Positions 1 to 10,505 of a stretch of 64,000 nt of DNA are shown in pieces (position 1 is the stretch's first letter; every line of letters starts with the position of its first letter). Source of the DNA: Agapanthus africanus. Its lineage: Eukaryota; Streptophyta; Magnoliopsida; Asparagales; Amaryllidaceae. The notes beneath the pieces were generated by a model, which searched no databases, was not told the origin of the DNA, and saw only the letters and a list, made by a program, of their open reading frames with translations. Made by a program: the position numbers and the translations under genes. The stretch covers positions 776,377,864 through 776,441,863 of the forward strand of contig CM057338.1 of assembly GCA_030015575.1 (NCBI GenBank), written 5' to 3'.

Positions 1-18
1 AGACAAAGCATTCACTCC

Positions 19-504
19 TTGTCGGCCCTTATTAAAGATTTTCGTGCTGGAAGTTCTGTTACGGCCGAAGAATTTGCTGCCGAAGCCAATACTTTTTTGC
101 CCTTCCTTGCTACTTATCATGATGAGGCATTGGTGCAAGTTTGGGTTGAGTATTGTCGCAGGAAGGAGGCTTGCTTACATAATATCGAGTGCATACGCCT
201 TCCTTCCGAGCTCTTAACCGCCAAGGTGAACTTGCGAGGGTGGATTAAGCGGTGCGCCGCTAATCTTCAATCTTGCGAAAAGTGGCTCAACCGGAAATTT
301 TCGGAGAGGGAGTTAGCTTCAAATATTTTTGGGGAACTTCAAGCTCAACTCACTGCTAAGACCACTCGTGCGTACGAACTTTGGCGGGTGCTTCAAGAAG
401 CCATCACGGAGGTGGTAGCTATTGATAAAGCCGTTATCTTTACCCGCGAGATGGTTGAAGCTCATAAAATTGCTGAAAAGGAGCTTGAGGGTCGGCTCGC
501 CTAA
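19..504 (+). CDS. Antisense extra ORF of the Tat-type element, C-terminal part
   Basis: This open frame of about 161 residues runs opposite to gag and pol and lies where Tat elements are known to carry extra, often antisense, ORFs. It is rich in Ala, Glu, Lys and Leu. The second half (from about residue 85, LQSCEKWLNRKFSERELA) looks alpha-helical and probably coiled-coil. The true start is likely outside the window to the left. Related extra ORFs sometimes resemble plant mobile domain proteins. I cannot confirm that here and do not assign a function. The frame is broken. Confidence 0.5.
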   Translation: MSALIKDFRAGSSVTAEEFAAEANTFLPFLATYHDEALVQVWVEYCRRKEACLHNIECIRLPSELLTAKVNLRGWIKRCAANLQSCEKWLNRKFSERELASNIFGELQAQLTAKTTRAYELWRVLQEAITEVVAIDKAVIFTREMVEAHKIAEKELEGRLA

Positions 505-779
505 TATCAGGCTCAACAGTCTCAGGCGAAGGCCCGTCTCGTGGAAATAAAAAAACTTGAAGCCGAGGCCCAGGGGAAGAAGGATGAACTGACGAACTTA
601 ATACACCGTCCGCCGGCTTAAAGATTTTTTGTTTATTCTTCTTTTCTTGTATTCATTCCTAAATGAGAGAATATTTTATATCCATTCTGATTCTTTTTTT
701 GACATGTATCTTGTATTCATTTTGAACTCATGAATAAAAGACATATATATTTTTTTATATCATGTTTGCATGTAACTCT

Positions 780-1060
780 GGTGAATGTGGCCTATATGTA
801 GTTTATCTTGATATTCTTGTAAAGCAGCGATGGCTCAGACAACAGGTTCAGGTCTACTGCCTAAGACTTTTCAACTTTATAAGCCGTGAGGGTCTCACAA
901 AGACCTTTCTCCCTACGAGTCGAGAGAATCCCGTAGGTGTATTTTCTCCTTAGGAATCGTAAGGATTCCTAAATGTATATTTTCTCTCGAGATTCATAAG
1001 GATTTCACAAGAGAACTTTTCACATTTACAAGTCGAGAGGACTCGTAAATGGTTGTTTCC
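780..1060. repeat. Hairpin-bearing repeat module, copy 1
   Basis: First of three diverged copies of a module of roughly 200-280 bp (others near 2156-2400 and 2486-2740). Each holds a phrase like gccgtgagggtctcac followed by short inverted repeats of 7-9 bp such as TTAGGAATC...GATTCCTAA. It lies in the 3' non-coding part of the Tat-type element. No coding sense is apparent. Confidence 0.7.
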
Positions 1061-1221
1061 CTCCTTGTCGAGATTCAACTTTGGAAGAGTGTGGCCCGTG
1101 AATAGTTTGCAATGGCCCATCTTGGACTGACTTGCAGGGCCCCAGTGTTTAGGAAATAGGTCCTTATCCCCATTGCCTAAGGCTTTCCCCTACGAGTCGA
1201 GACGAATCGAGGGATCGTTGG

Positions 1222-1501
1222 TTGACTTATTTCTGCTTTCTGCAGTGTCGGGGTTGACTTGCTCCGCTTTCTGCGGTGTCGGGGTTGACTTGCTCTGTTT
1301 TCTGCGGTGTCGGGGTTGACTTGCTCCGCTTTTTGCGGCGTCCGGGTTGACTTGCTCCGCTTTCTGCGGCGTCCGGGTTGACTTGCTCCGCTTTCTGCGG
1401 CGTCGGGGTTGACTTGCTCCGCTTTCTGCGGTGTCGGGGTTGACTTGCTCCGCTTCCTGCGGTGTTGGGGTTGACTTGCTCTGCTTTCTACAGTGTCTGG
1501 T
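1222..1501. repeat. 31-bp tandem array, nine units, W-box core in each
   Basis: Nine head-to-tail units (the first 32 bp, the rest 31 bp) beginning TTGACTTGCTCCGCTTTC and differing by a few bases. Each unit starts with TTGACT, the core of the W-box bound by plant WRKY factors. A partial TTGACT follows the last unit. There are no unique spacers, so this is a plain tandem repeat. It lies between pol and the 3' LTR of the Tat-type element, where related elements are known to hold tandem repeats. Confidence 0.9.
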
Positions 1502-1834
1502 TTGACTCTAGGTTGTCTGTGAACCGTGGAGTCTTAGAACTAGGGACTTTGCCGTGGCTCCAATTGATGGTGTAGCGTCCGTATGCTGCTGGAATGAGGA
1601 GGAACGCCGTTGCTGATCTCTAGGCTGTAGGTGTTGCCGTCGAGATCTGACTCTCCCTTTGACAGAGTCTAGTGGGGAAATGTGGTTCCCTTTTCGTTTA
1701 TGCACATGGATTGTATACAGGGGTCAGTATGGACTCTCCTGTAGGGCAAAAGTTTCATCTCTTTATTTTGTTTTTTTTCCTTTCCGCGATGCTCTATCAT
1801 TTCAGCTTTTTATATCATGAATGTCGCGATTGCC

Positions 1835-1945
1835 CATTCATTTCGGCTATTTTTCGCGGTGCCCATTCATTTCGGCTATTTTTCCTTTTTCTTTACTCGC
1901 TGCTTTTTATTACGAGTTGCCCAATCATTTCGGCTATTTTTGTAT
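1835..1945. repeat. Short direct repeats (cccattcatttcggctattt)
   Basis: Three near-identical copies of a 20-25 bp phrase ending ttcggctattttt, two adjacent and one about 60 bp further on. They sit in the 3' non-coding part of the Tat-type element. The small open frames here are products of the repeat. Confidence 0.75.
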
Positions 1946-1996
1946 GTATATATTTTACTTGTTGCTTTTTTGCTGGGACTATGGAACTCAAGACCT

Positions 1997-2155
1997 GATA
2001 CCAATCTTAGCATCAGCATCGCTGCGACTGGAATATTGCTAGGAGCGAATCATCATTTGCCGTTAAAGGACTTGGAATTTGATACCGATTTAGGCATCAT
2101 CATCGCTACCACTGAGATATTGTCAGGAGCGAATCATTATTTGCCTTTGTCGGAT
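1997..2155. repeat. Tandem duplication of about 80 bp
   Basis: Two adjacent units share gataccnatntnagcatca, then tcgct, a run ending gatattg and ggagcgaatcat, and end ttgcc. They have diverged by roughly a fifth by eye. The duplication is part of the repeat-built 3' region of the Tat-type element. Confidence 0.7.
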
Positions 2156-2740
2156 CGAACAAAGGTGGCTTAGCAATCAGGGTTAGGATCTTGTCGACTA
2201 AGGCTTTTAACTTCATGAGCCGTAAGGGTCTCATAAAGATGTTTCTCCCTACGAGTCGTACGGATCTCGTAGGTGTGTTTTCTCCTTAGGAGTCATGAGG
2301 ATTCCTAAGTGTATGTTCTCTTATAAGTCGTAAGGATCTTACAAGAGTGTTTTCTCCTTATAAGTCGAGAAGACTTACAAGTGGTGTTCACCACATGAGG
2401 ATATTCCTCGTCGTTGGTGGGACTTGTTGAGGGAACGTTTATTTGTACCCGTGGATTGTATACAAGGGTCAATATCGAACCGTTTGTAGGGCAATCTGGG
2501 GAATGTGATGGCTTAAGAACAGGTTCAGATCCCTGTAGCTTAAGGCTTTTAAATCCTATCAGCCGTGAGGGTCTCATAAGGGAATTCTCTCTACGAGTCG
2601 TGAGGATCTTGTAAGTGGAATTTCTCCTTAAAGATCATGAGGATTCCTAAGTGTTTTGCTCCCTTGTGAGTCGTAAGGATCTCACGCGGGTATTTTCTCT
2701 TTATAAGGTCGAGAGGACCATGCAAGTGTACAGGAAATTT
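2156..2740. repeat. Hairpin-bearing repeat module, copies 2 and 3
   Basis: Two further copies of the module at 780-1060 (about 2156-2400 and 2486-2740). They contain inverted repeats such as CTACGAG...CTCGTAG and CTTAGGA...TCCTAAG. Between them, at 2448-2463, lies cccgtggattgtatac, which recurs at 9728-9743 inside the LTR and in variant form near 1704. The bases from 2741 to 3084 hold more GGAC...GTCC hairpins (about 2930-2975) and no gene. Confidence 0.7.
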
Positions 2741-3084
2741 TTTACGAGTCTGCGCCCTTTCAGGTTTTCACAAACTCGCCGGTAGCCCTGCTATTTTTAC
2801 TCACGGAGCCCTTTCGGGTTTTCGTCCATGCCCATTTCAGTTATGGACGTACCGTTTTTTTTGCCGCGTTAGCCTAAGAATGCTGTGGTTCATAGTAGTT
2901 TAAAGATGTTTCGATCCGTAGTTAGTTTCAGGACATTTCGGTCCGTCATTAGTTTAGAGACATTTCGGTCCGTTGAATTTTCGCGGCGAAGTTTTACCGG
3001 ATAGCACCTACAGAGTTTGTTACTCAAGAAGACAGGGAGCGGGCACAAGCGTCGTCATCTATCACTAACCTAGGCTCTGACTCG

Positions 3085-4263
3085 TCAGGCATAGTATTTC
3101 TTAAGGAATCGGCTGTTTATTGGCCGGAAGGGTCTTTCGCCATGCATATCCATGAGTAGATAGACCCCACCTTGGTAGACCTTGTCTATGATGTATGGGC
3201 CTTCATAGTTCGGCTCTAATTTCCCCCGTTTGGCACAATTGGGGATCATAGGTCTTTTGACAACTAGCACGAGTTCGCCTTGGTGGAATGTTCTCAACCT
3301 AGTTAGTCTTTCGTATGAGCGCGTCATCCTTGCTTTGTAAGCCTCTAGGTTATGTTGCGCCATGAGACGAGTTTCATCAAGGGCATCGAGCTCCTCAAGT
3401 CGAAGATGGGCATTTTCTTCATCTGTTAGCTCGTAATGAACCGCCACTCATAGAGAGGGTAGCTCTATCTCGAGGGGGAGTACCGCTTCTGTGCCGAATA
3501 CCAACGTGAATGGCATTGTGTTCGTGGCCGTCTTGAACGTTGTCCGATAAGCCCAGAGAAGTTCATGCAGTCTCTCATGCCAGCCCTTTTTGTTTTTGGA
3601 CACCGTCTTCTTTATGATATTTGTTAAGGATTTGTTGAAAGCCTCAGCTAGACCGTTAGCTCGAGGATTATAGACCGAAGAGTATCTCCAATCTATATTA
3701 TACTTCTATGCGAAGCGGCTGATTCTGTGACTTCTATAGGCCGGCCCATTATCGGAGATAATCCATCATGAAGTGCCGAATCGATAGATGACGTGTGTCT
3801 TGAAGAAATGGAGAATATTATCCGTTTTCACTTCTCTTAGTGGTACTGCTTCTGCCCACTTACAGAAGTAATCAGTTGTCGCCAATATGAACCGATTTCC
3901 TCTGGATGACGCTGGTTCGATGGGCCCAATTATATCGGTTCCCCACATTTCAAATGGCCAGCTATCCACTGTTAGGTGTAACGGGTTTGGATGCCGGTGG
4001 ATGAAGTCTCCTTGAATTTGGAACGAGTGGCACTGCTTCGCGTATTCGAGGCAGTCCTAGATCATCGTGGGCCAATAGTAGCCCATCCTTTTGATCTTCA
4101 GCTTCATCTTTGGCCCAGCTTGATGAGAACTGTAGAGTCCATCATGAATTTCTTGGATGACTCTCCTTGCTTCTTCCGGTCCCAGGCATCTTAACCACAG
4201 AGAGTCGAATGATCTCTTATACAGAGAATCATTGACGAAGGCAAAAGTCAGAGCTCGTTTCAT
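3085..4263 (-). pseudogene. Integrase remnant of the Tat-type element
   Basis: Minus-strand segments read as integrase. An N-terminal part has the HDG...H spacing of a zinc-binding region followed by GYYWPTM (about 4263-4057). A core part reads WGTDIIGPI with ATDYFCKWAEA (about 3969-3766). A C-terminal part reads KPNYEGPYII-like text and ends FLKKYYA (3447-3085). These are standard retroelement integrase landmarks, and the style fits Tat. The region is broken in several places and cannot encode a working enzyme. Confidence 0.8.
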
Positions 4264-4350
4264 GAGCTGATGTCTTGAGGATGCATCTTCTGGCGTTTGA
4301 CGGGATTTGAAGTAGTCTATAAAGACTTCTCTCCAATCCTTAGCCTTTTC

Positions 4351-5195
4351 TTAGTTCTCTATTTGTAGGGACATTTGCTTGGTCGCTTCTATTTCTTCAG
4401 ACGACTCCGGAGATATTTCTACTGGTGCAAGAACCCGACAGTTTTGTACAATGATCCTTACATCATCGAGGTTTTCGTCAGCCAGTTCTTTAGCGAGTTT
4501 GGCTAATGCATCCGCTTTACTATTTTCTGTACGCGGTATGCTTTCCAGGACGTAAGAACGGATTTGAGTCAGCAGTTGTTGCAGTCTTTCACCGTACTTT
4601 ACCAACTCTGGTTTGCATATTTTATAATCTCCGTTTACTTGACTAACGACCAGCTGGGAGTCTTCGTATATGAGGAGGTTTTCGATTCCCATGTCGACAG
4701 CGATCTCAAGACCTGCTATCAAGACTTCATATTCCGCTTCATTGTTTGTTCTTGGCTCTGTTAAGGAAAAGGAAAAGCGCATTATCCCTCCTTATGGAGT
4801 TATGAAGATGAGGCCCACCCCAGATTTGATTATGGGGGAAGTGTGCTTTCGCTTCTTCATGGAAGATGCCCCATCGAAGTATAGTTCCCATCGGGTATCA
4901 CTCCCTCCTCTATCCCTGTCGATCGTGTCAAACGTGTGCTCATCTGGCAATTCACAATTTAGGGGTGAATCGGCAGGTATCGGATGCTCAGCGAGGAAGT
5001 CGGCGATAGCCTGGCCTTCACTGCCTTGAGAGGTCGGTACGTTATAAAGAATTCCATTAAGAGTAAGGCCCATTTAGGAAGCCGTCCCGTTAGAATGGCT
5101 TTTAACATCAAATATTTAAGAGGGTCCACCTTTGATATGAGATGGATTTCATGCGCCAAAGCATAATGCCGAAACTTCGTTATAGAGAAGAACAA
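4351..5195 (-). pseudogene. RNase H and connecting region of the Tat-type pol
   Basis: The best-preserved part (about 4782-4351) begins close to TNNEAEYEVLIAGLEIA and includes the DSQLVV and ADALAKLA motifs of RNase H. To its right on the chart, upstream in reading order, are GQAIADFLAEHPIP and WELYFDGASS (5073-4792) and a segment TGRLPKWALLL (5195-4959), typical of the join between the reverse transcriptase part and the second RNase H in Tat elements. It is broken. Confidence 0.8.
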
Positions 5196-6886
5196 CGCTA
5201 GGCAGTGTTTTTCGATGGGGGTAGTTGTTTTCTGCCCCCAGAAGAATTCGACTCAAATAGTAAAGGGCTCTCTCTTTCCCTTGGTCGTTCTCATGTTCCC
5301 ATAACGCGCCTAACGGACCTTAAAGGACAGTTGTGTACAAGATGAGGGGCTTTTCCTTGACCGGAGCGGTCAGTACCGGCGGATTTTGCAGGTATTGCTT
5401 GATTTCATTCAGCGCGCTTTGGCATTTGCGATCCCTTGTTTGTAGGTCCAAGATTCTTTTTGGGCAACGTACAACTATGTAGCTGAATGTTTTCACAGCT
5501 CTTTATCTGTTCCTCTTTTCCTGAGGTGGATTCCTTGAAGAGAGGGCCGGGGGCTATTTTGTCATCAGAATCACTTCCGAAGGTGAGAACTTGAGATCTC
5601 TTGGTATCAACTATGTGACAGTTGCCGGCAGTTCTTTTGTGCCCATTTGTTGTATTTCTCTGCTCCCGAAGAGTTTTGCACTTCATCTTCTTGAAATGTT
5701 GTCGGTGAGCAACGTATCCTTGCTACCACTCCTTAAAGGCCATGCATTCTTCGGTTGGGTGTGCAACCATCCGGTGGTACAAACAGTAGCTCGGATGAAT
5801 GTCTGCTTCGTCAAGGTGTATACCGCAAGGAGTATTTCCTTTGGAAGATGGCAGCTTTATTCCTATTGACAGGGCTTTAGCGAACCGTTTCCTCATTTTA
5901 AGACTGTTTTTGTCTGCAGCAGGCGTACTCGATTTGGTTGGAGCGCTTTGCGACTCATCCCTACCATGACTTCTTCAACTTGACGCTGGTGCCTGGCTTT
6001 TTCAAATATGGACATTTCACGCTCTTGATCAGTTTTGCTCTTCTGACGCGCTTCGCTCAGCAATATGTCAATCATTTCGTCTGACGGTTCTAAGAATTTT
6101 CGCACCGATCTTGCCTCCAGCTCCTTTACATTATCTTTTGATGCCGAGTGAGCTTATTCGTCATTTATTGGTGAATGAGAGATCATGTGACAACTCGCCA
6201 CATAATCTTACGGTTCTTCCGACCAGTCATTTCCGTCGTCATTATCATTATCTCCGCTCTCAAGGATATGGTTGAGAAACACTTGGAGTGTGACCGAGGT
6301 TCGCGCCTTCTGATTATATTCTTTCAGCGTGTCAATATGCTTTTGCAGATCCGTGCGTTTGTCATCAGACTGTGCAGGCTTTTTGGTCTTCTTCTTATTC
6401 TTCGAAGACTTTGACGGCTGGGCCTGGGTGTTTTTCCCATTGCTGCCAACTCTCGATATTGGGCACGGTTTCAGCATCCCCTCAATGATCTCTGGCTCCA
6501 GCGGGCTTTTCCATCTGATTGCCGGACATGCTTGAAAATCTTTGAGCATTCTCTTAGTTTTGTCTGAAAGACAACTTCCCATGGAGCTTCCTCTATAAAT
6601 GAGTATGATGCCCTCGGTGTGTCCACCTTTTTAGGAGCGTGCGGTTGTGGTGGGTTTATCCTCCAGTTTTCAGACAGCGCGAATTTTCCTTGTTGGTACT
6701 GGTCCTCAATCCAGTTTTTGAAGACGAAGCAATCTTCGATTGGATGTCCCAATATTTGGTGATAGGGCAATAATTGGGATTTTTGACATCGCTGGGCTGC
6801 AGTGGGCGTTTCGGATCCGGCAAGGTGATGTGCCTGTTGTGCACCGCTAGTTCGAACAGTCTCCTCGTTTTATCCCGGGAAAATGA
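5196..6886 (-). pseudogene. Gag-pol linker and protease-region remnants
   Basis: Minus-strand fragments here resemble the stretch between gag and pol in Tat elements. One segment near 6770 reads MPYHQILGHPIEDCFVFK, a form commonly found after gag in this lineage. Near 5400 a segment resembles the RNase H-like end of a reverse transcriptase. Other fragments (about 6105-5893 and 6582-6208) are Lys- and Gln-rich. The domain order is not complete, and the region is heavily broken. Confidence 0.55.
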
Positions 6887-7504
6887 TTAAGGACGTCTCA
6901 ACTTCTCATCGAAGAATCGCGGTTTGTTTCCTTGGCGAGCAACCGGTTTTGGATCACTCGGCTGTTGCTGAGCAATAGCGACAAAGGTCGCTTTCCCTTT
7001 ACCCTTTTCGTTCCAAAGCTCCATTTTCGAGGAGGGCGGTCTATGGCCCATCTGGTCCATTTGGGCCAACTTGTCAATCAAGGCCTGGAAGGTGGTCATC
7101 TTGAAAAACATCATGAATTGGGATATAGTCGCCTGCTGATCGAGGGTTCCCACGAACATGTCCACGGTAGGAACTTCTTCTATGCGTTGTTCGCATCTCG
7201 ACCATAGGTTCCGCCACCAAATTGCATACTGAACCCATGTCTCTCCTGGCTTCACCCTGGCATTGATCAATGCCGTGATCGGGGTGCGTTCGCAGGTGCT
7301 TTCGAAACGCTGGGTGAATAGAAACTCCAGTTCTGTAAACGTTTTGATGGAGTCGTTCGGGAGCTCTGAGTACCATTCAAAAGCTGTCTCCGCTAAACTG
7401 CCGACGAACTGGCGAAGTAGCAATTTGTCGTCACCTCCAATATTGCCGCAGAGAGCCCTGAACTGAGCGACGTGCTGATGGGGGTTGCCTGTTCCCTTGT
7501 ACAC
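6887..7504 (-). pseudogene. Gag capsid-type remnant of the Tat-type element
   Basis: An open stretch of about 205 residues with the hallmarks of a plant Ty3 gag: HVAQFRALC, FVGSLAETAFEWYSELP, FTQRFES and a basic Gln-rich tail. Gag forms the cytoplasmic particle in which the RNA is copied. The match is to the retrotransposon gag family by motif, not by search. The neighbouring leader ORF at 7641-8477 lies upstream in the same element. Confidence 0.8.
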
Positions 7505-7640
7505 GTGAAATTTAGGGATCGTATATCCCGGCGGGTACTTAATTTTATCGTACTAGCCTGGATAGGGTCGCCCAGTTCTGACGATTTGGCCAGTTGCTTC
7601 ACTTGTCTGATGAGCTCGTATTTGCTAAGCTATGTAGTCA

Positions 7641-8477
7641 TCAAGCGCAGCTTTTGAAATCGTCTCCTCTCTGGCTGCTGATAAAGCCGGGAGAGGGCTT
7701 GATGTCTCCCTCTCTGTCGTCTTCAATGATTATTCGGGGATCTTCGGCTGGAGGGTTTGGCTGGATCATCATCCCCGCAATATCTTGGAACAAGAACGCC
7801 ATTTGTTTTATATTAGCCTCTTGTTCCGCGGCCTCTTTATCTTTTTTCTCGAGCATCCTTCGTAGGAACTCTGCATCAGTTTCCTGCTCCTGGCATTGAT
7901 CCGACGATACTTCCGAGCTTTCTTTCTGCTCAGTAAGTGCGGCCATCTTTGTCAGCATCTCCTGGAGTTTCTGTTGTTGCTCTTGAGCCTTAGTTACGAA
8001 CGGCGTAAGTGGTCGATGACCCCCAGAAGCACGGCTTTCCTCCTTTCCAAAAGCCATGTAGACGGTGTGCACCACCATGCCCCTAGACTTGGAGCGTTTA
8101 GGTTCAGTGCCCTTGAGATTTGTCGCAGACATGGGGATCTTCTCCAGCCTTCTCCTTTTATGGGCGGTCGAAGTTGAGGGGGCTGTCACAGATGATGCTT
8201 TCCATGGTACGACGGCGGTGAGTGGTCCTCCTCTTGCCGAAACCTTCATTTTCTTCTGTCGGCGAGAGTAGTCTTTTTCGATTACAGGGTCTTGGACTCT
8301 TCGCCAGACCCTGTGGACTTTGGAGGACAGCCACTGAGAAGGCTGCTCCGGCTTCTCCTTAATAACATTTTCAGCGGGTGGAGGAGATATTTTTAGTAAG
8401 GAAATTGGAGAGTTCTTGTGCACCCTCCTGAGCGGCTCAAAGTTGTTCCCAGTTGGAACAGCAGCATCAATTTCCAC
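7641..8477 (-). CDS. Leader/gag-upstream ORF, coiled-coil, Tat-type element
   Basis: An open frame of 278 residues directly upstream of gag. The first half is basic (KRRRLEK near residue 105, a possible nuclear signal). The second half (about residues 165-225: KAQEQQQKLQEML, then FLRRMLEKKDKEAAEQEA) has the Glu/Lys/Gln/Leu pattern of a coiled coil. N-terminal extensions before the capsid part are known in Tat gag proteins. I treat this as such an extension or a separate leader protein. The whole element is broken. Confidence 0.55.
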   Translation of the reverse strand: MEIDAAVPTGNNFEPLRRVHKNSPISLLKISPPPAENVIKEKPEQPSQWLSSKVHRVWRRVQDPVIEKDYSRRQKKMKVSARGGPLTAVVPWKASSVTAPSTSTAHKRRRLEKIPMSATNLKGTEPKRSKSRGMVVHTVYMAFGKEESRASGGHRPLTPFVTKAQEQQQKLQEMLTKMAALTEQKESSEVSSDQCQEQETDAEFLRRMLEKKDKEAAEQEANIKQMAFLFQDIAGMMIQPNPPAEDPRIIIEDDREGDIKPSPGFISSQRGDDFKSCA

Positions 8478-8665
8478 TATTGGAGCTGGTGGAGTCAGTC
8501 CAGAGGGAGCATTGGATTCTAGAAGCTCGTAACATCGATCTCGATAAACCCCAATTTATTACACAATTTCACTGGAATAGCTCGGCAAGTAATAAATTGA
8601 CAGCTTTTTCCTCACTCAGTGCCAGTGGCGACGTCGAACATGTCTTGCAGATGGGACTGGCTCAC

Positions 8666-9286
8666 TTACGGGGGTGACTTCGTCATGCCCCTATTCTGGT
8701 GAAGGGCTGCTGGGGTCAACCTGTCCAAGACCGGCGTCCGCTGAGAGGGAATGGTCAATCTTGCAAAGACCGACTTTTTGGCAGGGGAAGCATTTTTAAC
8801 GACCCCGCCTGCAGCAGGAGTTAGAACGACCATTCTTGCGAAGACCGATCCCTTAGCAGGAGATGCCCCTTTGACGACTTCATCTATCGGAGTTGGAATG
8901 GCTATCCGCTTCGAGATAACTCCTTCAGGTATTGCAGGCCTCTTTGCGGGCCCGCTGGAGCTTAGGCTCAGCCTGTTGAAGATTGATGCAGTTGACTTGG
9001 AAGACCTGTTGAGAGGGGCCGCGATAGTTGCAAGCCGGTCGAAGACCGACTTCTTGGGAGCTTCCTGTGATGGCACTGGAGCGTTGAAGCTCATTGTCGG
9101 GAGCATGGTCCCAAAGAACAATCCAGTGGTGTCCTGTGTCACCTGTTCCACCGGTATTGCGAAGATGGAGGCCGCTTGGGGCCCGTAAGTTACTCCTCCA
9201 GACGGGGTGGAGCTGGAGTTTTTGTTGCAGTTGGTGCAGTTGGAAGCCATTGATCTTCTGTTCTCTGCATGAGAGCAAGACACCAA
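8666..9286 (-). CDS. Leader ORF with repeated SVFxRL motifs, Tat-type element
   Basis: An open frame of 206 residues, the first ORF after the primer site. It is low in complexity (Ser, Ala, Pro) and carries five spaced copies of a short motif of the form (S/P)(V/I)(F/L)xR(L/M): KSVFDRL, ASIFNRL, GSVFARM, KSVFARL and TPVLDRL. Two segments around GSVFARM and KSVFARL look like an internal duplication (ASPAK precedes both). An N-terminal CTNC near residue 17 might bind metal, but this is weak. The role is unknown. Confidence 0.5.
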   Translation of the reverse strand: MVSCSHAENRRSMASNCTNCNKNSSSTPSGGVTYGPQAASIFAIPVEQVTQDTTGLFFGTMLPTMSFNAPVPSQEAPKKSVFDRLATIAAPLNRSSKSTASIFNRLSLSSSGPAKRPAIPEGVISKRIAIPTPIDEVVKGASPAKGSVFARMVVLTPAAGGVVKNASPAKKSVFARLTIPSQRTPVLDRLTPAALHQNRGMTKSPP

Positions 9287-9377
9287 ATCTTAGTATCTCG
9301 AATTCACAGGCAACCATATTAAACTGCGATTTGTTCGCGAAACACGACACATGAAGTGTGGAGTGGAAAGAGAAAAA

Positions 9378-9396
9378 GGTCCCACCGGGCATGCCA
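9378..9396 (-). other. Putative primer binding site of the Tat-type element
   Basis: The minus strand reads TGGCATGCCCGGTGGGACC just inside the LTR edge (gttaaccgcc). It begins with TGG, as tRNA primer sites do, and lies between the LTR and the first leader ORF. I could not match it to a particular tRNA. Confidence 0.55.
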
Positions 9397-9969
9397 GAAT
9401 CTGTTAACCGCCGAAAGACGCGACCGGGACGCTGGGACGTCTGGCCTGAATTTTGGGGGCAAATGCTATTTGGTTTTATCTGTCTACCTCTCCGAAGATG
9501 CCAAGTTGATTTATGGCACCGTGTATCGGAGGTTTAAACGGATGCGGCCGATGTAGCAGACTTCGTCAGATTCCCCCTTCGTTTGCGAGGGGTTTTTGAT
9601 TGTGGGGACGCTCTTCCCTGCAGGCGCAAACCCCTGCAGTTAATTACGTTACCGCATCGCGGTAACCACTTTCTCCTCCTCCAGATGTTCACTTCGTGTC
9701 GTGTGTGTTTTTTTTAATTTTTGGTTGCCCGTGGATTGTATACGAATACTAATTTATGTTGTCACCCGTATGGCGGGGATTAGTCCAAATCCGTATTTTC
9801 TTAGATTTGGGTTTGGTTTGATTTGAGGATCGTTAACCTCATTTGAGATTAAGATCAACTTAAATATTTGTTAAGGATACATTAGTCTAATTTTAGACTA
9901 AGATCTACTTAACAAGATTTAGGATCATTTAGATCCAACAAAAGAGCATTTGGGCTCTATTGCTTTACT

Positions 9970-10245
9970 TTAGGGACATTACGTTCTATGGTTTGAGGAC
10001 ATCATAGTCCGTGGTTTAAGGACATCATAGTCTATAGAGTTTAAAGACATCATAGTCTATAGAGTTTAGTTTAGGGACATTGTGGTCCATAAGATTAAGG
10101 ACACCATAATCCGTGTTTAAGGACATCATAGTCCATAGAGTTTAATTTAGGGATGTTGCGGTCCATTAGGTTTAAGGACATCATAGTACATGTTTAAGGA
10201 CATCATAGTCCATAGAGTTTAAAGACATCATAGTCTGTAGGGTTT
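9970..10245. repeat. Tandem 22-25 bp array, about eleven units, hairpin in each
   Basis: About eleven units of the form (a)GGACATCATAGTCC plus an 8-11 base linker such as atagagttta. Each core can fold as GGAC...GTCC. Unit length varies with the linker. A variant of the same core, ggacatttcggtcc, occurs near 2930-2975 on the 3' side of the element. Confidence 0.85.
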
Positions 10246-10505
10246 TGGTTTAACAGTTTGGGGATGCGCGAAAAGTTATTGGTTATTGGGACCCTCCATC
10301 TCTCTGAAGACGTTGAAGAATACAACGACATATATCAGAGGTGTGGAGAGATGTACCCTTGAACCGATGTCCCAACTGAAGGGGGATGGCATGAACATCA
10401 TTTTAGATGCCATCTGTTAGGAGCTCATAACTTATCTTTGGAACTGAGATCGGTTTTGGGAACCCTGAGCATGAAGGTCTCAATTGATTATTCTCGGGAG
10501 ATTTG

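Noticed and set aside
1222-1501. CRISPR-like regular array
   Set aside because: Units are directly adjacent with no unique spacers, and the setting is a plant retrotransposon. It is a tandem repeat.
1672-2173. Membrane-protein-like frames rich in Phe and Leu
   Set aside because: They come from T-rich direct repeats (ttcggctattttt), not from a gene.
6932-9188. Plus-strand frames opposite the Tat-type gag and leader ORFs
   Set aside because: They are shadows of the minus-strand frames, with no recognisable motifs of their own.
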